Positions 44,095 through 54,395 of a stretch of 64,000 nucleotides of DNA are shown here, one piece after another. Position 1 is the stretch's first letter; every line of letters begins with the position of its first letter. The notes under the pieces are model-generated. The model saw only the letters and a list, made by a program, of their open reading frames with translations, was not told the origin of the DNA and ran no database searches. This DNA comes from Streptomyces sp. NBC_01463 (GTDB lineage: Bacteria > Actinomycetota > Actinomycetes > Streptomycetales > Streptomycetaceae), in assembly GCA_036227345.1 (NCBI GenBank), contig CP109468.1:992001-1056000 (forward strand), written 5' to 3'. A program made the translations under genes and the position numbers.

Positions 44095-45370
44095 CACTTC
44101 GTTCGATGACATAGCCGGCGGCCGTCGCGGCCGGCGCGCGCTGATCCTGGTGGAGAACCTTTCGGTGCCGTTCGACCGGCGCGTGTGGCAGGAGTGCACG
44201 ACGCTGCGCGACGCGGGCTGGCGGGTCGACGTCATCTGCCCCCGGGGCAGCAAACGGGACACGGAGGCCGAGGCCGAGATCGACGGTGTGCGGATCCACC
44301 GCTACCCGTTGCGCGCGGCGACCGGTGGGCCGGCCGGATACCTGCGGGAGTACGGATCGGCGCTGTGGCACACGGCCCGGCTGGCCCGCAGGGTCGGCCC
44401 CGTCGACGTGGTCCACGCCTGCAATCCGCCCGATCTGCTGTTCCTGCCCGCCTGGTGGCTGAAGCGGCGCGGCGCACGGTTCGTCTTCGACCAGCACGAC
44501 CTGGTGCCCGAGCTGTATCTCTCCCGGTTCGGCCGGGGCGAGGACCTGCTCTACCGCGCGGTGTGCGCGCTGGAGCGGCTGACCTACCGGGCCGCGGACA
44601 TCGTGCTCGCCACGAACGAGAGCTACCGGGACGTCGCGGTGCGCCGTGGCGGCCGGCGGCCCGAGGATGTGTTCGTGGTGCGCAGCGCGCCCGCGACCGA
44701 CCGGTTCCGGCCCGTGCCGCCCGAGCCCGGACTGAAGCGAGGCAAGCCTCATCTGCTGTGCTATCTCGGCGTGATGGGCCCTCAGGACGGGGTCGACTAC
44801 GCCTTGCGGGCCCTGGCGAAGCTGCGCGACGAACTCGGGCGGACCGACTGGCACGCGGTGTTCGTCGGCTCCGGTGACGCCTTCGACGCGATGGTGGAGC
44901 TGTCCGGGCGGCTCGGGCTCGACGGACAGGTGCAGTTCACCGGGCGCATATCCGACGAGGACCTGGTGCGGTACCTGTCCACCGCGGACGTCTGCCTCTC
45001 CCCCGACCCGCACAATCCGCTCAACGACGTGTCGACGATGAACAAGGTCCTGGAGTACATGGCGATGGGCCGGCCGGTCGTCTCGTTCGACCTCCGGGAA
45101 GCGCGGGTCTCCGCAGGTGACGCCGCCGTGTACGCGCCCGCCAACGACGAGGCCGAATTCGCCCGGCTGATCGCGCTGTTGATGGACGATCCGGAGTTGC
45201 GGGCACGGATGGGCAAGACCGGGCAGGAGCGCATCGGCGGCGAGCTCTCCTGGCGCAACTCGCAGCGGTCGCTGCTCGCCGCCTACGCCGCCGCCTGCCG
45301 TGACCGCACCGCGGCGCCGGCGGACGGCGGGAGCACCGGACAGGGAGAAGGCCGCGCCGTTGAGCGATGA
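44084..45370 (+). CDS. Glycosyltransferase family 4
   Basis: 428 residues of the GT-B fold. RALILVENLSVPFDRRVWQE opens the acceptor domain, VFDQHDLVPELY continues it, and LLCYLGVMGPQDGVDYALRA and STMNKVLEYMAMGRPVVSFD form the donor domain with the Glu of the GT4 motif. TTG 44084 overlaps the dehydrogenase gene by 11 bases; no better start is available without losing the first strand. It should add a sugar to the lipid-linked repeat unit in the cytosol; donor and linkage are unknown. Confidence 0.9.
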
Positions 45371-46757
45371 CACGATACGCCTGGTCACCATCGGGCGGAT
45401 GCTCCGTCGGCGCAGCCGGTTCCTCGTCGTGGTCGCCGTTCTGGGCGCGCTGGCGGGCTACGGCACCTCGATGCTCTTCCCGCCCCGCTACACGGCGACG
45501 GCCTCGGTCCTGATGCAGGGCCAGTGGGAGGACCGTGAGCTGCTTACCCAGGCGGAGATCGCATCCAGTTCGGCCGTGGTCGACCGGGTGGGCGCCTCGC
45601 TCCGCCTGCCCGGTGTCAGCCCCGGCGAGCTGCGGGACCAGGTGCGGGCCAAGGCCGCCGAAGGGAACATCATCAAGATCTCGGGTACGGCCGACACCCC
45701 GCAGCGCGCCCAGCGGCTCTCCGACCAGGTGGCCCAGGAGTTCGTCGCGTTCGCCGCGCGGATCGCGGGCGGCAGCACCGACCCCGACACGGCGGCGGGG
45801 CCCGAGGCGCTGCGGCAGGAGGTGACGCGGACCAACCGCCGCATCACCGAGCTGGCCAATGCGGCCGATCCCGGGCAGACCGTGGAGAGCGTGCAGGCCC
45901 GCACCGAGCTGGAGAAGCTGCGGACCACGCTGCAGGACGCCATGAAGAAGCTGGACGAGGCCGACCCGACGGCAGGCGAGGCGGGCATGGTCGTGATGGG
46001 TCCGGCGGCCCGGCCGACCGGTGAGGCACCGCCCACCAGGGCTCAGCTCATCGGTGCCGGGGCCCTGCTGTTCCTTCTGCTCGCGGTGGTCGGGCATCTC
46101 ACCGCCGCGCGGATGAACCGCAGGCTGCGCACCGAACCGGAGATCTCGAAGGCGCTGGGCGCCACGCTGCTGGGCACCGTCGACATACCCGGTGGGCGGC
46201 GCGCGTACCGGCCACCGGCCCGTGGCGCGCGGGCCCGGCTCCGCCGGCTGCTGGGCGTCGACACGCCCTGGGAACTGCCGGCCCCTCAGACGTCCGACGA
46301 CGAGGCGGGCCGACGGCTCCGTTACCGGCGGGTGTGCGCGCGCCTCCGGGACCGGCTGCCGGTCTCCCGGCGGCTGCTGGTCGTCGTACCGGACGGCGAT
46401 CCGGTCGCTCTGCGGGCGGCGGCGCAACTGGCCGCCGATGCCCGGAACGATCTTTCCCTGAACTCTTCGGGCAAGGGATACCCTGCGCTGCGCGTGGTGG
46501 AGGTGTCGGTGTCCCGGCCGATGGTGCCGGACCGCGACACGGAGTCAGGTGCCCTGGTCGTGCTGAGTGCGGGCAGCCGGACCGCGGAGGAGCTGGCCGG
46601 TATCGCCGAGGCGTGCGAGGACGGCGGGCACGAGATCTTCGGCTTCGTCGTCGCCGGCACGGTACGGACCCGCGCCGCGCGGTCCGCCGGTCATCCTCCG
46701 GGCGACACCGCCGCGGCGCCCGCGGTTCACCGCCACGCGGCGGGGGGTGTCGCGTGA
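45360..46757 (+). CDS. Wzz-like chain-length/export protein 1
   Basis: 465 residues from TTG 45360, overlapping the glycosyltransferase stop. A short N-terminus leads into a membrane helix (FLVVVAVLGALAGYGTSMLF), then PPRYTATASVLMQG, the entry to the Wzz periplasmic domain, with helical stretches to about residue 220. A second helix (LIGAGALLFLLLAVVGHL) is followed by a cytosolic tail where a BY-kinase would be, but without Walker motifs. It probably sets chain length or couples polymerisation to export as a kinase-less co-polymerase. A second such protein follows. Confidence 0.82.
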   Translation: MSDDTIRLVTIGRMLRRRSRFLVVVAVLGALAGYGTSMLFPPRYTATASVLMQGQWEDRELLTQAEIASSSAVVDRVGASLRLPGVSPGELRDQVRAKAAEGNIIKISGTADTPQRAQRLSDQVAQEFVAFAARIAGGSTDPDTAAGPEALRQEVTRTNRRITELANAADPGQTVESVQARTELEKLRTTLQDAMKKLDEADPTAGEAGMVVMGPAARPTGEAPPTRAQLIGAGALLFLLLAVVGHLTAARMNRRLRTEPEISKALGATLLGTVDIPGGRRAYRPPARGARARLRRLLGVDTPWELPAPQTSDDEAGRRLRYRRVCARLRDRLPVSRRLLVVVPDGDPVALRAAAQLAADARNDLSLNSSGKGYPALRVVEVSVSRPMVPDRDTESGALVVLSAGSRTAEELAGIAEACEDGGHEIFGFVVAGTVRTRAARSAGHPPGDTAAAPAVHRHAAGGVA

Positions 46758-48295
46758 CGACGGACAGGACCACGGAGGCGCTGCCGGACTCGCCGGCGTC
46801 CGCCCCACTGCTGGACCTCCAGGCGCTGGTGGTCGCGGTGCGCAGGCGACGCCGTCTCTGGTGCTCCATGGCGCTGCTGGGGCTGCTGGCCGGTGCGGCG
46901 GCGGCCGTCCTGCTGCGGCCGGAGCCGACCGCTGTGACGAAGGTGCTGGTCACGCATCAGGCGGACCAGCCGAACGACACCGGGACGCTGATCCGTACGG
47001 ACGTCGAACTGCTCGGCACCACCCGCATCGCCGGCCGGGCCCTGAAGTCCCTGAAGTCCACGGAGAAGCCGGAGGACTTCATGCGGGACTACCGCGGCAC
47101 GGGCCTGACCAACAACGTGCTGGAGATCGAGGTGACGGGCGAAAGCGACGCGGACGCGGTGGCCCGGGCCGAGGCGCTGGCCGACGCGTTCGTCGCGGAC
47201 CACGTGACGCGGATGCGGGAGGCCGCGGAGGGCGAGTCCCAGGCGTTGCTGGACCAACGTGACCGTGTACAGGGAGAGTTGGACGAGGTCAACAAGTCGA
47301 TCGGGGACCGGACCCCGGAGAGCGACCCGGCGGCGTCGGCGAGTCTGGAGTCGCTCTTCGCCCGCCGGGCCGAGCTCAACTCACGGATCGCCGATTTCGA
47401 CGAGCGCGCGGCCCAGGCGCGCACCGGCGCGCCCCAGGTCCTGGCCGGCACGCAGATCGTGGACACGCCGCGCGCGGTCCGGCACTCCCTGCCCAGGGCC
47501 GTCGGCACGGACGCCGCGATCGGGCTGGCCCTGGGGCTCGTCCTCGGGCTCGGGCTGGCCGCGGTCGGCACGGTGGTGGCCGACCGTCCCGTCCTGCGCC
47601 GCGAGATCGCCGCGGGTCTGGGCGCCTCGGTCATCGCGGAGCTGCGCCACCCGCCCCGCAGACCGGCCGGGCGGTGGCAGCGCCGGCGGACCCGGGCGGC
47701 CCGCGAACGGCTCACCCGCTCGCTGGCCCGCGCCGTCCGTGACGGCACGGGACCCGTGTCGCTGCTGGAGCTGGGATGTGCGCGCGGCACCGGCGCGATC
47801 GCCCTGGACCTCGCCGGTGCGCTGACGGCCCAGGGGCCGGTGGTCGTCGTCGACGGACTCCCGGACCGGCGGCTGGCGGGGCTCCGCCCGAAGCCGGGAG
47901 CCCCGGCCGTGGTCACCGCGGAGCGGGCCGCGGCCGTGCCGTACGAGACGCGCCGGCTCGGTGTCGGCTCGGCGGTGCCCGGCACGGTGTGGGCCGACCT
48001 CCAGCACCTCGGCACGCGGACCGTGCTCGTCGTACGGGCCGGGCACGTCAGCACGGCCTGGCTGCACACCGTGGCGCGGCAGCTCGCGGATCAGCTCATC
48101 GAGGTGATCGGTGTGGTGCTGCTCGACTCCGACCGCCGGGACCGGTCCGACGGGACGTTGTGGGACGGGCCGCGCACCGTGCGGCCCGACCGGAGAGAGC
48201 GCCCGGCCCGGCCGAGCGGAACAGGTCTGCCGCGCACGGAGCGGCCGCCGATGCCGGCCGCACGGATACCCGACACCGAACAGGAGGCGCGCTAG
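46754..48295 (+). CDS. Wzz-like chain-length/export protein 2
   Basis: 513 residues from GTG 46754, overlapping the previous stop by 4 bases. Helix one (LWCSMALLGLLAGAAAAVLL) is followed by a periplasmic coiled region with DADAVARAEALADAFVADHV and a predicted coiled coil around residues 155-215. Helix two (DAAIGLALGLVLGLGLAAVG) leads to a cytosolic region resembling a degenerate CpsD/ParA-type domain (LLELGCARGTGAIALDLAGA), whose P-loop lysine is absent. Two consecutive divergent Wzz proteins may form a hetero-oligomer. Confidence 0.8.
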   Translation: MTTDRTTEALPDSPASAPLLDLQALVVAVRRRRRLWCSMALLGLLAGAAAAVLLRPEPTAVTKVLVTHQADQPNDTGTLIRTDVELLGTTRIAGRALKSLKSTEKPEDFMRDYRGTGLTNNVLEIEVTGESDADAVARAEALADAFVADHVTRMREAAEGESQALLDQRDRVQGELDEVNKSIGDRTPESDPAASASLESLFARRAELNSRIADFDERAAQARTGAPQVLAGTQIVDTPRAVRHSLPRAVGTDAAIGLALGLVLGLGLAAVGTVVADRPVLRREIAAGLGASVIAELRHPPRRPAGRWQRRRTRAARERLTRSLARAVRDGTGPVSLLELGCARGTGAIALDLAGALTAQGPVVVVDGLPDRRLAGLRPKPGAPAVVTAERAAAVPYETRRLGVGSAVPGTVWADLQHLGTRTVLVVRAGHVSTAWLHTVARQLADQLIEVIGVVLLDSDRRDRSDGTLWDGPRTVRPDRRERPARPSGTGLPRTERPPMPAARIPDTEQEAR

Positions 48296-48298
48296 CAC

Positions 48299-50233
48299 AT
48301 GTGCGGCATCGCAGGCACGTTCCGCTGGCCGGACGGAAAGGCCGTGACCGACCGGCTCACCGAGGTACTCGCCCATCGCGGCCCGGACGGGGCCGGCCGC
48401 TACAGCCACCCCGCCGGTGACGGCGAGGTGCACCTCGGGCACCGCCGGCTGGCCGTCGTCGACCTGTCCCCCACCGGCGCCCAGCCGATGGTCTCGGGCG
48501 GCCTCTCCCTGACGTACAACGGCGAGCTGTACAACGCCCCCGAACTGCGGGCCGAACTGTCCGGCGCCGGGGTGCGGTTCCGCGGGACCTCCGACACCGA
48601 GGTGCTGCTGGAGGCGTGGCGTCGCTGGGGCACGGACTGCCTGCCCCGGCTGCGCGGCATGTTCGCGTTCGCGGTCTTCGACGAGCGCACCGGTGAACTG
48701 GTGCTCGCCCGCGACCAGCTCGGCGTCAAACCGCTGTTCCTGCTCCGGCGCGGCGAGGGGCTGGTGTTCGCCTCCGAGCTGAAGGCCCTCGCCGCGGTGA
48801 CCGGCGGGTCGCTGGAGGTGGACCATGCGGCGCTGGTGTCCTCACTGCTCTACTACTGGGTGCCGGACTCCCGCTGCGCCTTCCGCGAGGCGGAGAAGCT
48901 GCCGCCGGGGAGCTGGCTGCGGTGCCGGCCCGACGGCCGGGTGGAGCGCGGCCGGTTCTGGAATCTGAAGGACGTCGCCGCCGAGGGCAGGGAGCGGGCC
49001 CTGAGCGGCGAAGTGCCGGACCTGGCCGCCGTCGTCGAGGACTCGACCCGGCGCCACCTGCTCTCCGACGTACCCGTGGCGACGTTCCTGTCCGGCGGGC
49101 TCGACTCCAGCTATCTGACCGCGCTGGCGGCCCGCCACCAGCCCGGCATGTCCGCCTACACGATCGGGTTCCGCGCCGAGGACGCCAGGTTCGAGGCGAT
49201 GCCGGACGATCTGCGCTACGCCCGGCAGGTGGCCGCCCGCTTCGGCGTCGACCTGCACGAGATCGAGATCGCTCCGGACGTCCTGGATCTGCTGCCGCGG
49301 ATGACGTATCACCTGGACGAGCCGATCGGCGACCCCGCCGCGATCAACACCTTCCTGATCTGCTCGGCCGCCCGGGAGGCCGGGGTCAAGGTGATGCTCT
49401 CGGGGATGGGCGCCGACGAGCTGTTCGCCGGGTACCGCAAGCACCTGGCCAACCTGCTGGCGCTGCGCTACCAGCGCGTCCCGCGCGTTCTGCGGCGGGG
49501 TCTGTCGGGAGCCGTGGACCGGCTGCCGGTCGCCACGTCCCGCCGTGGCTTCCGGTCGGTGCGCTTCGCCAAGCGGTTCCTCTCCTTCGCCGATCTGCCG
49601 GAGGAGGCCGCGTTCCGGCGCAGCTACACCATGTACGACCAGGACGAGCTGCTCGCGCTGCTCAATCCGGACCTGGCCGGGACGGTCGACGACGTGCTGA
49701 CCGAGCACGCGGACATCTACCAGGACAACGACCTGGACGACTTCGTCAACCGCATGTGTCTGGCCGACTCCCGGATGTTCCTGCCGGGCCTGAACCTCGC
49801 GTACACGGACCGGTCGAGCATGGCCGCCTCGACCGAGGTGCGGGTGCCGTACGTGGACGTCGAGGTGGTCAGGGCCGCGTTCGCCGTGCCGGGTGATCGC
49901 AAGATCGTCGGACGGCAGGGCAAGGCGGTCCTCAAGGAGGCGGCTTCCTCGGTCCTGCCGCGGGAGATCGTGTACCGCCCCAAGGGCCTTTTCAGCGCCC
50001 CGCTGCGCGCCTGGATGAGCCGGGATCTGGCGCCGCTGGTGCGTGAGGTGGTGAACGACGGCCTGCTCGTGCGGTCCGGGTTCCTGCGCCGCGACGCGCT
50101 GGCGCGGCTCGTCGCCGAGGACGCCGCCGGGCACCGGGACCACTCCAAGCATCTGTGGCATGTGCTGACCCTCGAGTACTGGTACCGCGGCGCGACCTCC
50201 GGAGCCGGCCAGAGCTCCTCCCCGACGGCGTAG
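48299..50233 (+). CDS. Asparagine synthase-type glutamine amidotransferase
   Basis: 644 residues. The mature N-terminus MCGIAGTFRWPDGKAV provides the Cys2 nucleophile of class II glutaminases; LAHRGPDGAGRY and LTYNGELYNAPELR complete that domain. The synthase domain has the pyrophosphate loop FLSGGLDSSYLTALAARH (about residue 263-280) and SGMGADELFAGYRKH. True asparagine synthases are usual outside polysaccharide loci; here, next to a GDP-mannuronate-type dehydrogenase, amidation of a uronic acid, as proposed for WbpS in Pseudomonas O-antigen loci, is more likely. That role is inference. Confidence 0.9.
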   Translation: MCGIAGTFRWPDGKAVTDRLTEVLAHRGPDGAGRYSHPAGDGEVHLGHRRLAVVDLSPTGAQPMVSGGLSLTYNGELYNAPELRAELSGAGVRFRGTSDTEVLLEAWRRWGTDCLPRLRGMFAFAVFDERTGELVLARDQLGVKPLFLLRRGEGLVFASELKALAAVTGGSLEVDHAALVSSLLYYWVPDSRCAFREAEKLPPGSWLRCRPDGRVERGRFWNLKDVAAEGRERALSGEVPDLAAVVEDSTRRHLLSDVPVATFLSGGLDSSYLTALAARHQPGMSAYTIGFRAEDARFEAMPDDLRYARQVAARFGVDLHEIEIAPDVLDLLPRMTYHLDEPIGDPAAINTFLICSAAREAGVKVMLSGMGADELFAGYRKHLANLLALRYQRVPRVLRRGLSGAVDRLPVATSRRGFRSVRFAKRFLSFADLPEEAAFRRSYTMYDQDELLALLNPDLAGTVDDVLTEHADIYQDNDLDDFVNRMCLADSRMFLPGLNLAYTDRSSMAASTEVRVPYVDVEVVRAAFAVPGDRKIVGRQGKAVLKEAASSVLPREIVYRPKGLFSAPLRAWMSRDLAPLVREVVNDGLLVRSGFLRRDALARLVAEDAAGHRDHSKHLWHVLTLEYWYRGATSGAGQSSSPTA

Positions 50234-50250
50234 AGAGCAAGAGGACATCG

Positions 50251-52431
50251 ATGAAGCAGGTTGTACAGAACTACAGGAGCGGCGAGTTGGCACTGCTCGA
50301 CGTGCCGGTTCCGGGCTGCAAGCCGGGCGGTGTTCTGGTCCGGACCGGCTACTCGCTCATATCCACCGGCACCGAGCTCATGAAGGTGTCCGAGGCGGGC
50401 ATGTCGATGCTCGGCAAGGCCCGCTCCCGGCCGGACCAGGTGGCCAAGGTCGTGCAGAGCGTGGCCTCGAACGGGGTGCCCGCCACCTACCGCAAGGTGA
50501 TGGGCAAGCTGGACTCGTACACCCCGCTGGGCTACTCGCTGTGCGGGGTGGTCGAGCAGGTCGGCGCCGGGATCGAGGACGTGGCGGTCGGCGATCTCGT
50601 GGCCTGTGCCGGCAATGAGCACGCACTGCACGCCGAGCTGAACTGGGTGCCGAAGAACCTGTACGCCCCGGTGCCGGACGGGCTCGCGCCCCGGCACGCG
50701 GCCTTCGGCACCGTCGGGTCGATCGCTTTGCAGGGAGTGCGCCGCGGGGAGCCGCAGCTCGGCGAGGTCGCGCTGGTCATCGGCCTCGGGCTGATCGGGC
50801 AGCTGGTGGTGCAGCTCCTCACCGCGTCGGGGGTCCGCGTCGTCGGGGCCGACCCCGACCCGGAGCGCTGCGAACTGGCCGCCGGGCTGGGCGCCGTGGC
50901 CTGCGGGGATCCGGCGTCCGCGGCCGTGGAGACCGCCGTCGCGGAGCTGACCGACGGTCACGGCGTGGACCAGGTGTACCTGGCCGCGGGCGGCGGCAGC
51001 AATCAGCCGGTCGAGCTTGCCGCCCGGCTGAGCCGGGACCGCGGGCGGGTCGTCGACATCGGCAAGTGCCGGCTGGACCTGCCGTGGAACGCGTACTACG
51101 AGAAGGAGCTCGACGTCCGGTTCTCCCGCAGTTACGGCCCCGGTCGCTACGACCCGGAGTACGAGCTGGAGGGGCGCGACTACCCGATCGGCTATGTGCG
51201 CTGGACCGAGCGCCGCAATCTGGCGTGCTTCCTCGATCTCCTCGCCCGCGGCCGGGTCGACGTGGAGCCCCTGGTCTCCCACGTCGCCGCGTTCGACGAG
51301 GCCGTCGAGACGTACCAGCGGCTGAAGGACGGCGGTCTGAAGGCCGTGGCGGTGCTGTTCCGTTATCCCGAACGGGCCGTCGAGCCGGAGGCCGTGGCCG
51401 TGCCGGCGGTGCGGCGCGACGCCGCGGCGCCCACCCGGGCCCGGGCCGTGGACACCCCGGTGCGCCTCGCGTTCGTCGGCGCCGGCAACTACGCGACGTC
51501 GATGCTGCTGCCGCACCTGGCGACGCGCGACGGCGTCCGGCTGTCGACGGTCGTCACCACGACGGCGCTGTCCGCGGCCAACGCGCAACGGAAGTTCGGC
51601 TTCGCCGATGCGACCACCGATCTCGACGCGGTACTCGGCGACCCGGCGATCGACGCGGTGTTCGTGGTCACCCGGCACAGCTCGCACGCCGACCTGACCG
51701 CGAAGGCGCTGCTGGCCGGCAAATCCGTGTTCGTGGAGAAGCCCCTGGCCCTCACCGAGGAGGAGCTGGCCGTCGTACTGGACGCCGTGGAGAAGTCCGG
51801 CAACGACCGGCTCCAGGTGGGCTTCAACCGCAGGTTCGCACCACTGCTGCAGGAGGCCAGGAAGCGGTTCGGCACCAGGACCGGGCCGGCCAGCGTCCGC
51901 TATCTCGTCAACGCGGGCCGGCTCGACCACGGCAGCTGGTACCTCCAGCAGGGCACCGAGGGCTCCCGGTTCGCCGGCGAGGGCGGCCACTTCGTCGACA
52001 CCGTGAGCTGGCTGCTCGACGCCGACCCGGTCTCGGTGTACGCGGCCGCCCCGTCCGGCAACGAGGACCTCCAGATCGTCCTGCGCTACCCGGACGGGTC
52101 CACCGCCACCCTCAGCTACGTCACGAGCGGCGCGGCCGGCTTCCCCAAGGAGACCCTGGACCTGGTGGCCGACGGCAAGGTGCTGCAACTCGACGACTTC
52201 GTCCGGGCCTCGGTCTACGACGGCCGCGGCAAGCGGTGGGTCAGCTCGCGGCTGCCCAGGGCCCGGGACAAGGGCCAGTCCGCCGAACTGGCGGCGTTCG
52301 TCAGGGCCGTGCGGTCCGGCGGGCCGATGCCCACGCCGCTGGAGTCCCTGGTCACCACCACGGCGGCCACCCTCGCCGTGCAGGCCGGTCTGGCCGGCGG
52401 CGCGCCCGTGACGCTGGCGCGGCCCCGATGA
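50251..52431 (+). CDS. Two-domain oxidoreductase (zinc-type alcohol dehydrogenase + Gfo/Idh/MocA)
   Basis: 726 residues. Residues 1-350 resemble medium-chain dehydrogenases (GYSLCGVVEQVGAGIEDVAV, EVALVIGLGLIGQLVVQLL). From about 405, VRLAFVGAGNYATSMLLPHL begins a Gfo/Idh/MocA domain with the sugar dehydrogenase motif VFVEKPLALTEEEL. Such fusions recur in bacterial capsule loci beside heparinase-like genes and are thought to modify a nucleotide sugar or lipid-linked sugar. The next gene starts inside its stop codon. Substrate unknown. Confidence 0.9.
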   Translation: MKQVVQNYRSGELALLDVPVPGCKPGGVLVRTGYSLISTGTELMKVSEAGMSMLGKARSRPDQVAKVVQSVASNGVPATYRKVMGKLDSYTPLGYSLCGVVEQVGAGIEDVAVGDLVACAGNEHALHAELNWVPKNLYAPVPDGLAPRHAAFGTVGSIALQGVRRGEPQLGEVALVIGLGLIGQLVVQLLTASGVRVVGADPDPERCELAAGLGAVACGDPASAAVETAVAELTDGHGVDQVYLAAGGGSNQPVELAARLSRDRGRVVDIGKCRLDLPWNAYYEKELDVRFSRSYGPGRYDPEYELEGRDYPIGYVRWTERRNLACFLDLLARGRVDVEPLVSHVAAFDEAVETYQRLKDGGLKAVAVLFRYPERAVEPEAVAVPAVRRDAAAPTRARAVDTPVRLAFVGAGNYATSMLLPHLATRDGVRLSTVVTTTALSAANAQRKFGFADATTDLDAVLGDPAIDAVFVVTRHSSHADLTAKALLAGKSVFVEKPLALTEEELAVVLDAVEKSGNDRLQVGFNRRFAPLLQEARKRFGTRTGPASVRYLVNAGRLDHGSWYLQQGTEGSRFAGEGGHFVDTVSWLLDADPVSVYAAAPSGNEDLQIVLRYPDGSTATLSYVTSGAAGFPKETLDLVADGKVLQLDDFVRASVYDGRGKRWVSSRLPRARDKGQSAELAAFVRAVRSGGPMPTPLESLVTTTAATLAVQAGLAGGAPVTLARPR

Positions 52432-54386
52432 CCATGAGCGCGGGCTGGTACCTGCGGCGGCTGTCCCGGATGGGACCGCGGGAGGTCGCGGGACGGACGG
52501 GTGACGCGGTGCGCAGGCGGCGGTGGCGCTCGGGAGTGCCGGACGGTCCGGGAGCGACCGGCGCCCGGTTCACCGCGGGACTGCCCGCGGGGACGGTCGC
52601 CGCGGTGCCGCCGGACGCCGCGAAGCGCCTCGTCGCCGAGGCGGACCGGCTGATGGCGGGGCACGCCGGGTTCTTCGGGGTGGAGCGCGGCGATCTGGCG
52701 GACCCGGACTGGTGCCACGACCCGAGGACCGGGCGCCGGGCGCCGGGCGGTTACGCCTTCGACGTGCCGTACCGCGACGAGGACGCGGTGGGGGACATCA
52801 AGCAGATCTGGGAGCTGTCCCGGCACCAGTACCTCACCGTGCTCGCCGCCGCCTACGCCCTCACCGGGGACGAGCGGTACGCCGAGCGTGTGGCCGGGCA
52901 CCTGCGTTCGTGGTGGGCGGCCAACGCGCCGCTGCTCGGCGTGCACTGGACCAGCGGCATCGAGCTGGGGATCCGGCTGCTGTCCTGGGTGTGGGTGCGC
53001 CGGCTGCTCGACGGCTGGCCGGGCGCGGCCGGGCTGTTCGAGGACAACCCGGTGGCGGTCCGCCAGATCTGGCACCACCAGCGCTGGCTCGCGGCCTTCC
53101 CCAGCCGGGGATCCTCGGCGAACAACCACGTCATCGCCGAGACCGCCGGACAGTTCGCGGCGGCCTGCGCGTTCGACTGGTTCCCCGCGTCCACGCGGTG
53201 GCGGGCCGACGCGCTGCGGTCACTGGAGAGGCAGTTGCGGAGCAACACCTTCCCGTCGGGCCTCAACCGCGAGCTGGCCACGGAGTACCACGGGCTGGTG
53301 CTCGAACTCGGCCTGGCCGCGGTCGCCGAGGCGGACACGGCCGGTGTGCCGGTCCCCGCGTCGGTCCGGCTGGTGCTGCTGCGGATGACCGACGCGCTCG
53401 CGGCCGTCGTGGACGACCGGCTGCGGCCGCCGCGGCAGGGCGACGCGGACGACGGGCACGGTCTCGTCGTGGACGGGCCGGGCACCGACCGCTGGGCCTC
53501 ACTGCTGGCCACCGGGGAAGCGGTGTTCGGCCGGCTCGACTGGTGGCCGGCGGTGACCGGCACCGATGTGCGCACTCCCCTGCTGGCCGCGCTCATCCGG
53601 CCGTACGCGCGGAACGCGGCCGGAGCCGCCGTGTCCCGCCCGGTGCGCCGGCCGTCCCATTTCGCCGACGCGGGCATGACCGTCCTGCGCGGTCCGGAGA
53701 AGATCTGGTGCCGCTGCGACGGCGGGCCGCACGGATTCCTCTCCATCGCCGCGCACGCCCACGCGGACGCGCTGTCCGTGGAGGTCCGGCACGACGGGGT
53801 CGACGTTCTCGCCGACCCGGGGACGTTCTGCTATCACGGGCAGCCCGAGTGGCGGCGGTACTTCCGGTCGACGCTCGGCCACAACACCCTGGAGATGGAC
53901 GGCGACGACCAGTCCGTCTCCGGCGGCCCGTTCCTGTGGACCCGTCAGGCCCGCAGCCGGGTCCTGGAAGCGGACACGTCCGACGAGGCGGTGGCCCGGT
54001 GGTGCGCCGAGCACGACGGGTACGGGCGTTCCGTGCACCGGCGCCGGGTTGAGCTGACGGCGGCGAGCCGGGAGCTGAAGGTGACCGACGAGGTGCGCGG
54101 CGAGGGCCGGGCCGTGCGGCTGGCGTTCCACCTCGGCCCGGCCGTCACCGCGGACCTGACGGGGAACCTGGCGGCGCTCAGCTGGACCCTGGACGGCGAG
54201 GAGCGCTCCGCGGCGCTCGAACTGCCCGGGCGGCTGAACTGGCGGGCGCACCGCGGTGAGAGCGACCCGCCGCTGGGCTGGTACTCCCCCGGCTTCGGGC
54301 GCAAGGAACCCTCCACCACGCTGGTCGGCACGGGTTTCGCCGACGGCGCGGAGGGGTTCGTCACCGTGCTCAGGTTCCACGGCTAG
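52428..54386 (+). CDS. Heparinase II/III (alginate-lyase-like) family protein
   Basis: 652 residues, no signal peptide evident. The N-terminal (alpha/alpha) part has QIWELSRHQYLTVLAAAYAL and FPSRGSSANNHVIAETAGQF; the C-terminal beta-sandwich carries the family hallmark HAHADALSVEVRHDGVDVLA and YHGQPEWRRYFRSTLGHNTL. The family cleaves uronate-containing polysaccharides by elimination and is standard in Wzy-type loci containing uronic acids. A cytosolic location would be odd for a lyase; it may be exported by an unrecognised route or act on lipid-linked intermediates. Its ATG overlaps the preceding stop by 4 bases. Confidence 0.88.
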   Translation: MTMSAGWYLRRLSRMGPREVAGRTGDAVRRRRWRSGVPDGPGATGARFTAGLPAGTVAAVPPDAAKRLVAEADRLMAGHAGFFGVERGDLADPDWCHDPRTGRRAPGGYAFDVPYRDEDAVGDIKQIWELSRHQYLTVLAAAYALTGDERYAERVAGHLRSWWAANAPLLGVHWTSGIELGIRLLSWVWVRRLLDGWPGAAGLFEDNPVAVRQIWHHQRWLAAFPSRGSSANNHVIAETAGQFAAACAFDWFPASTRWRADALRSLERQLRSNTFPSGLNRELATEYHGLVLELGLAAVAEADTAGVPVPASVRLVLLRMTDALAAVVDDRLRPPRQGDADDGHGLVVDGPGTDRWASLLATGEAVFGRLDWWPAVTGTDVRTPLLAALIRPYARNAAGAAVSRPVRRPSHFADAGMTVLRGPEKIWCRCDGGPHGFLSIAAHAHADALSVEVRHDGVDVLADPGTFCYHGQPEWRRYFRSTLGHNTLEMDGDDQSVSGGPFLWTRQARSRVLEADTSDEAVARWCAEHDGYGRSVHRRRVELTAASRELKVTDEVRGEGRAVRLAFHLGPAVTADLTGNLAALSWTLDGEERSAALELPGRLNWRAHRGESDPPLGWYSPGFGRKEPSTTLVGTGFADGAEGFVTVLRFHG

Positions 54387-54395
54387 GGGGGACCT

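Noticed and set aside
48299..50233. Housekeeping asparagine synthetase (asnB)
   Set aside because: The domains fit, but its place inside a uronate-type polysaccharide operon makes sugar amidation the more likely role, so no asnB symbol was given.
49717..52188. An 823-codon open frame on the minus strand through the amidotransferase and oxidoreductase genes
   Set aside because: Antisense artefact of GC-rich coding DNA; both plus-strand genes have full family motifs.
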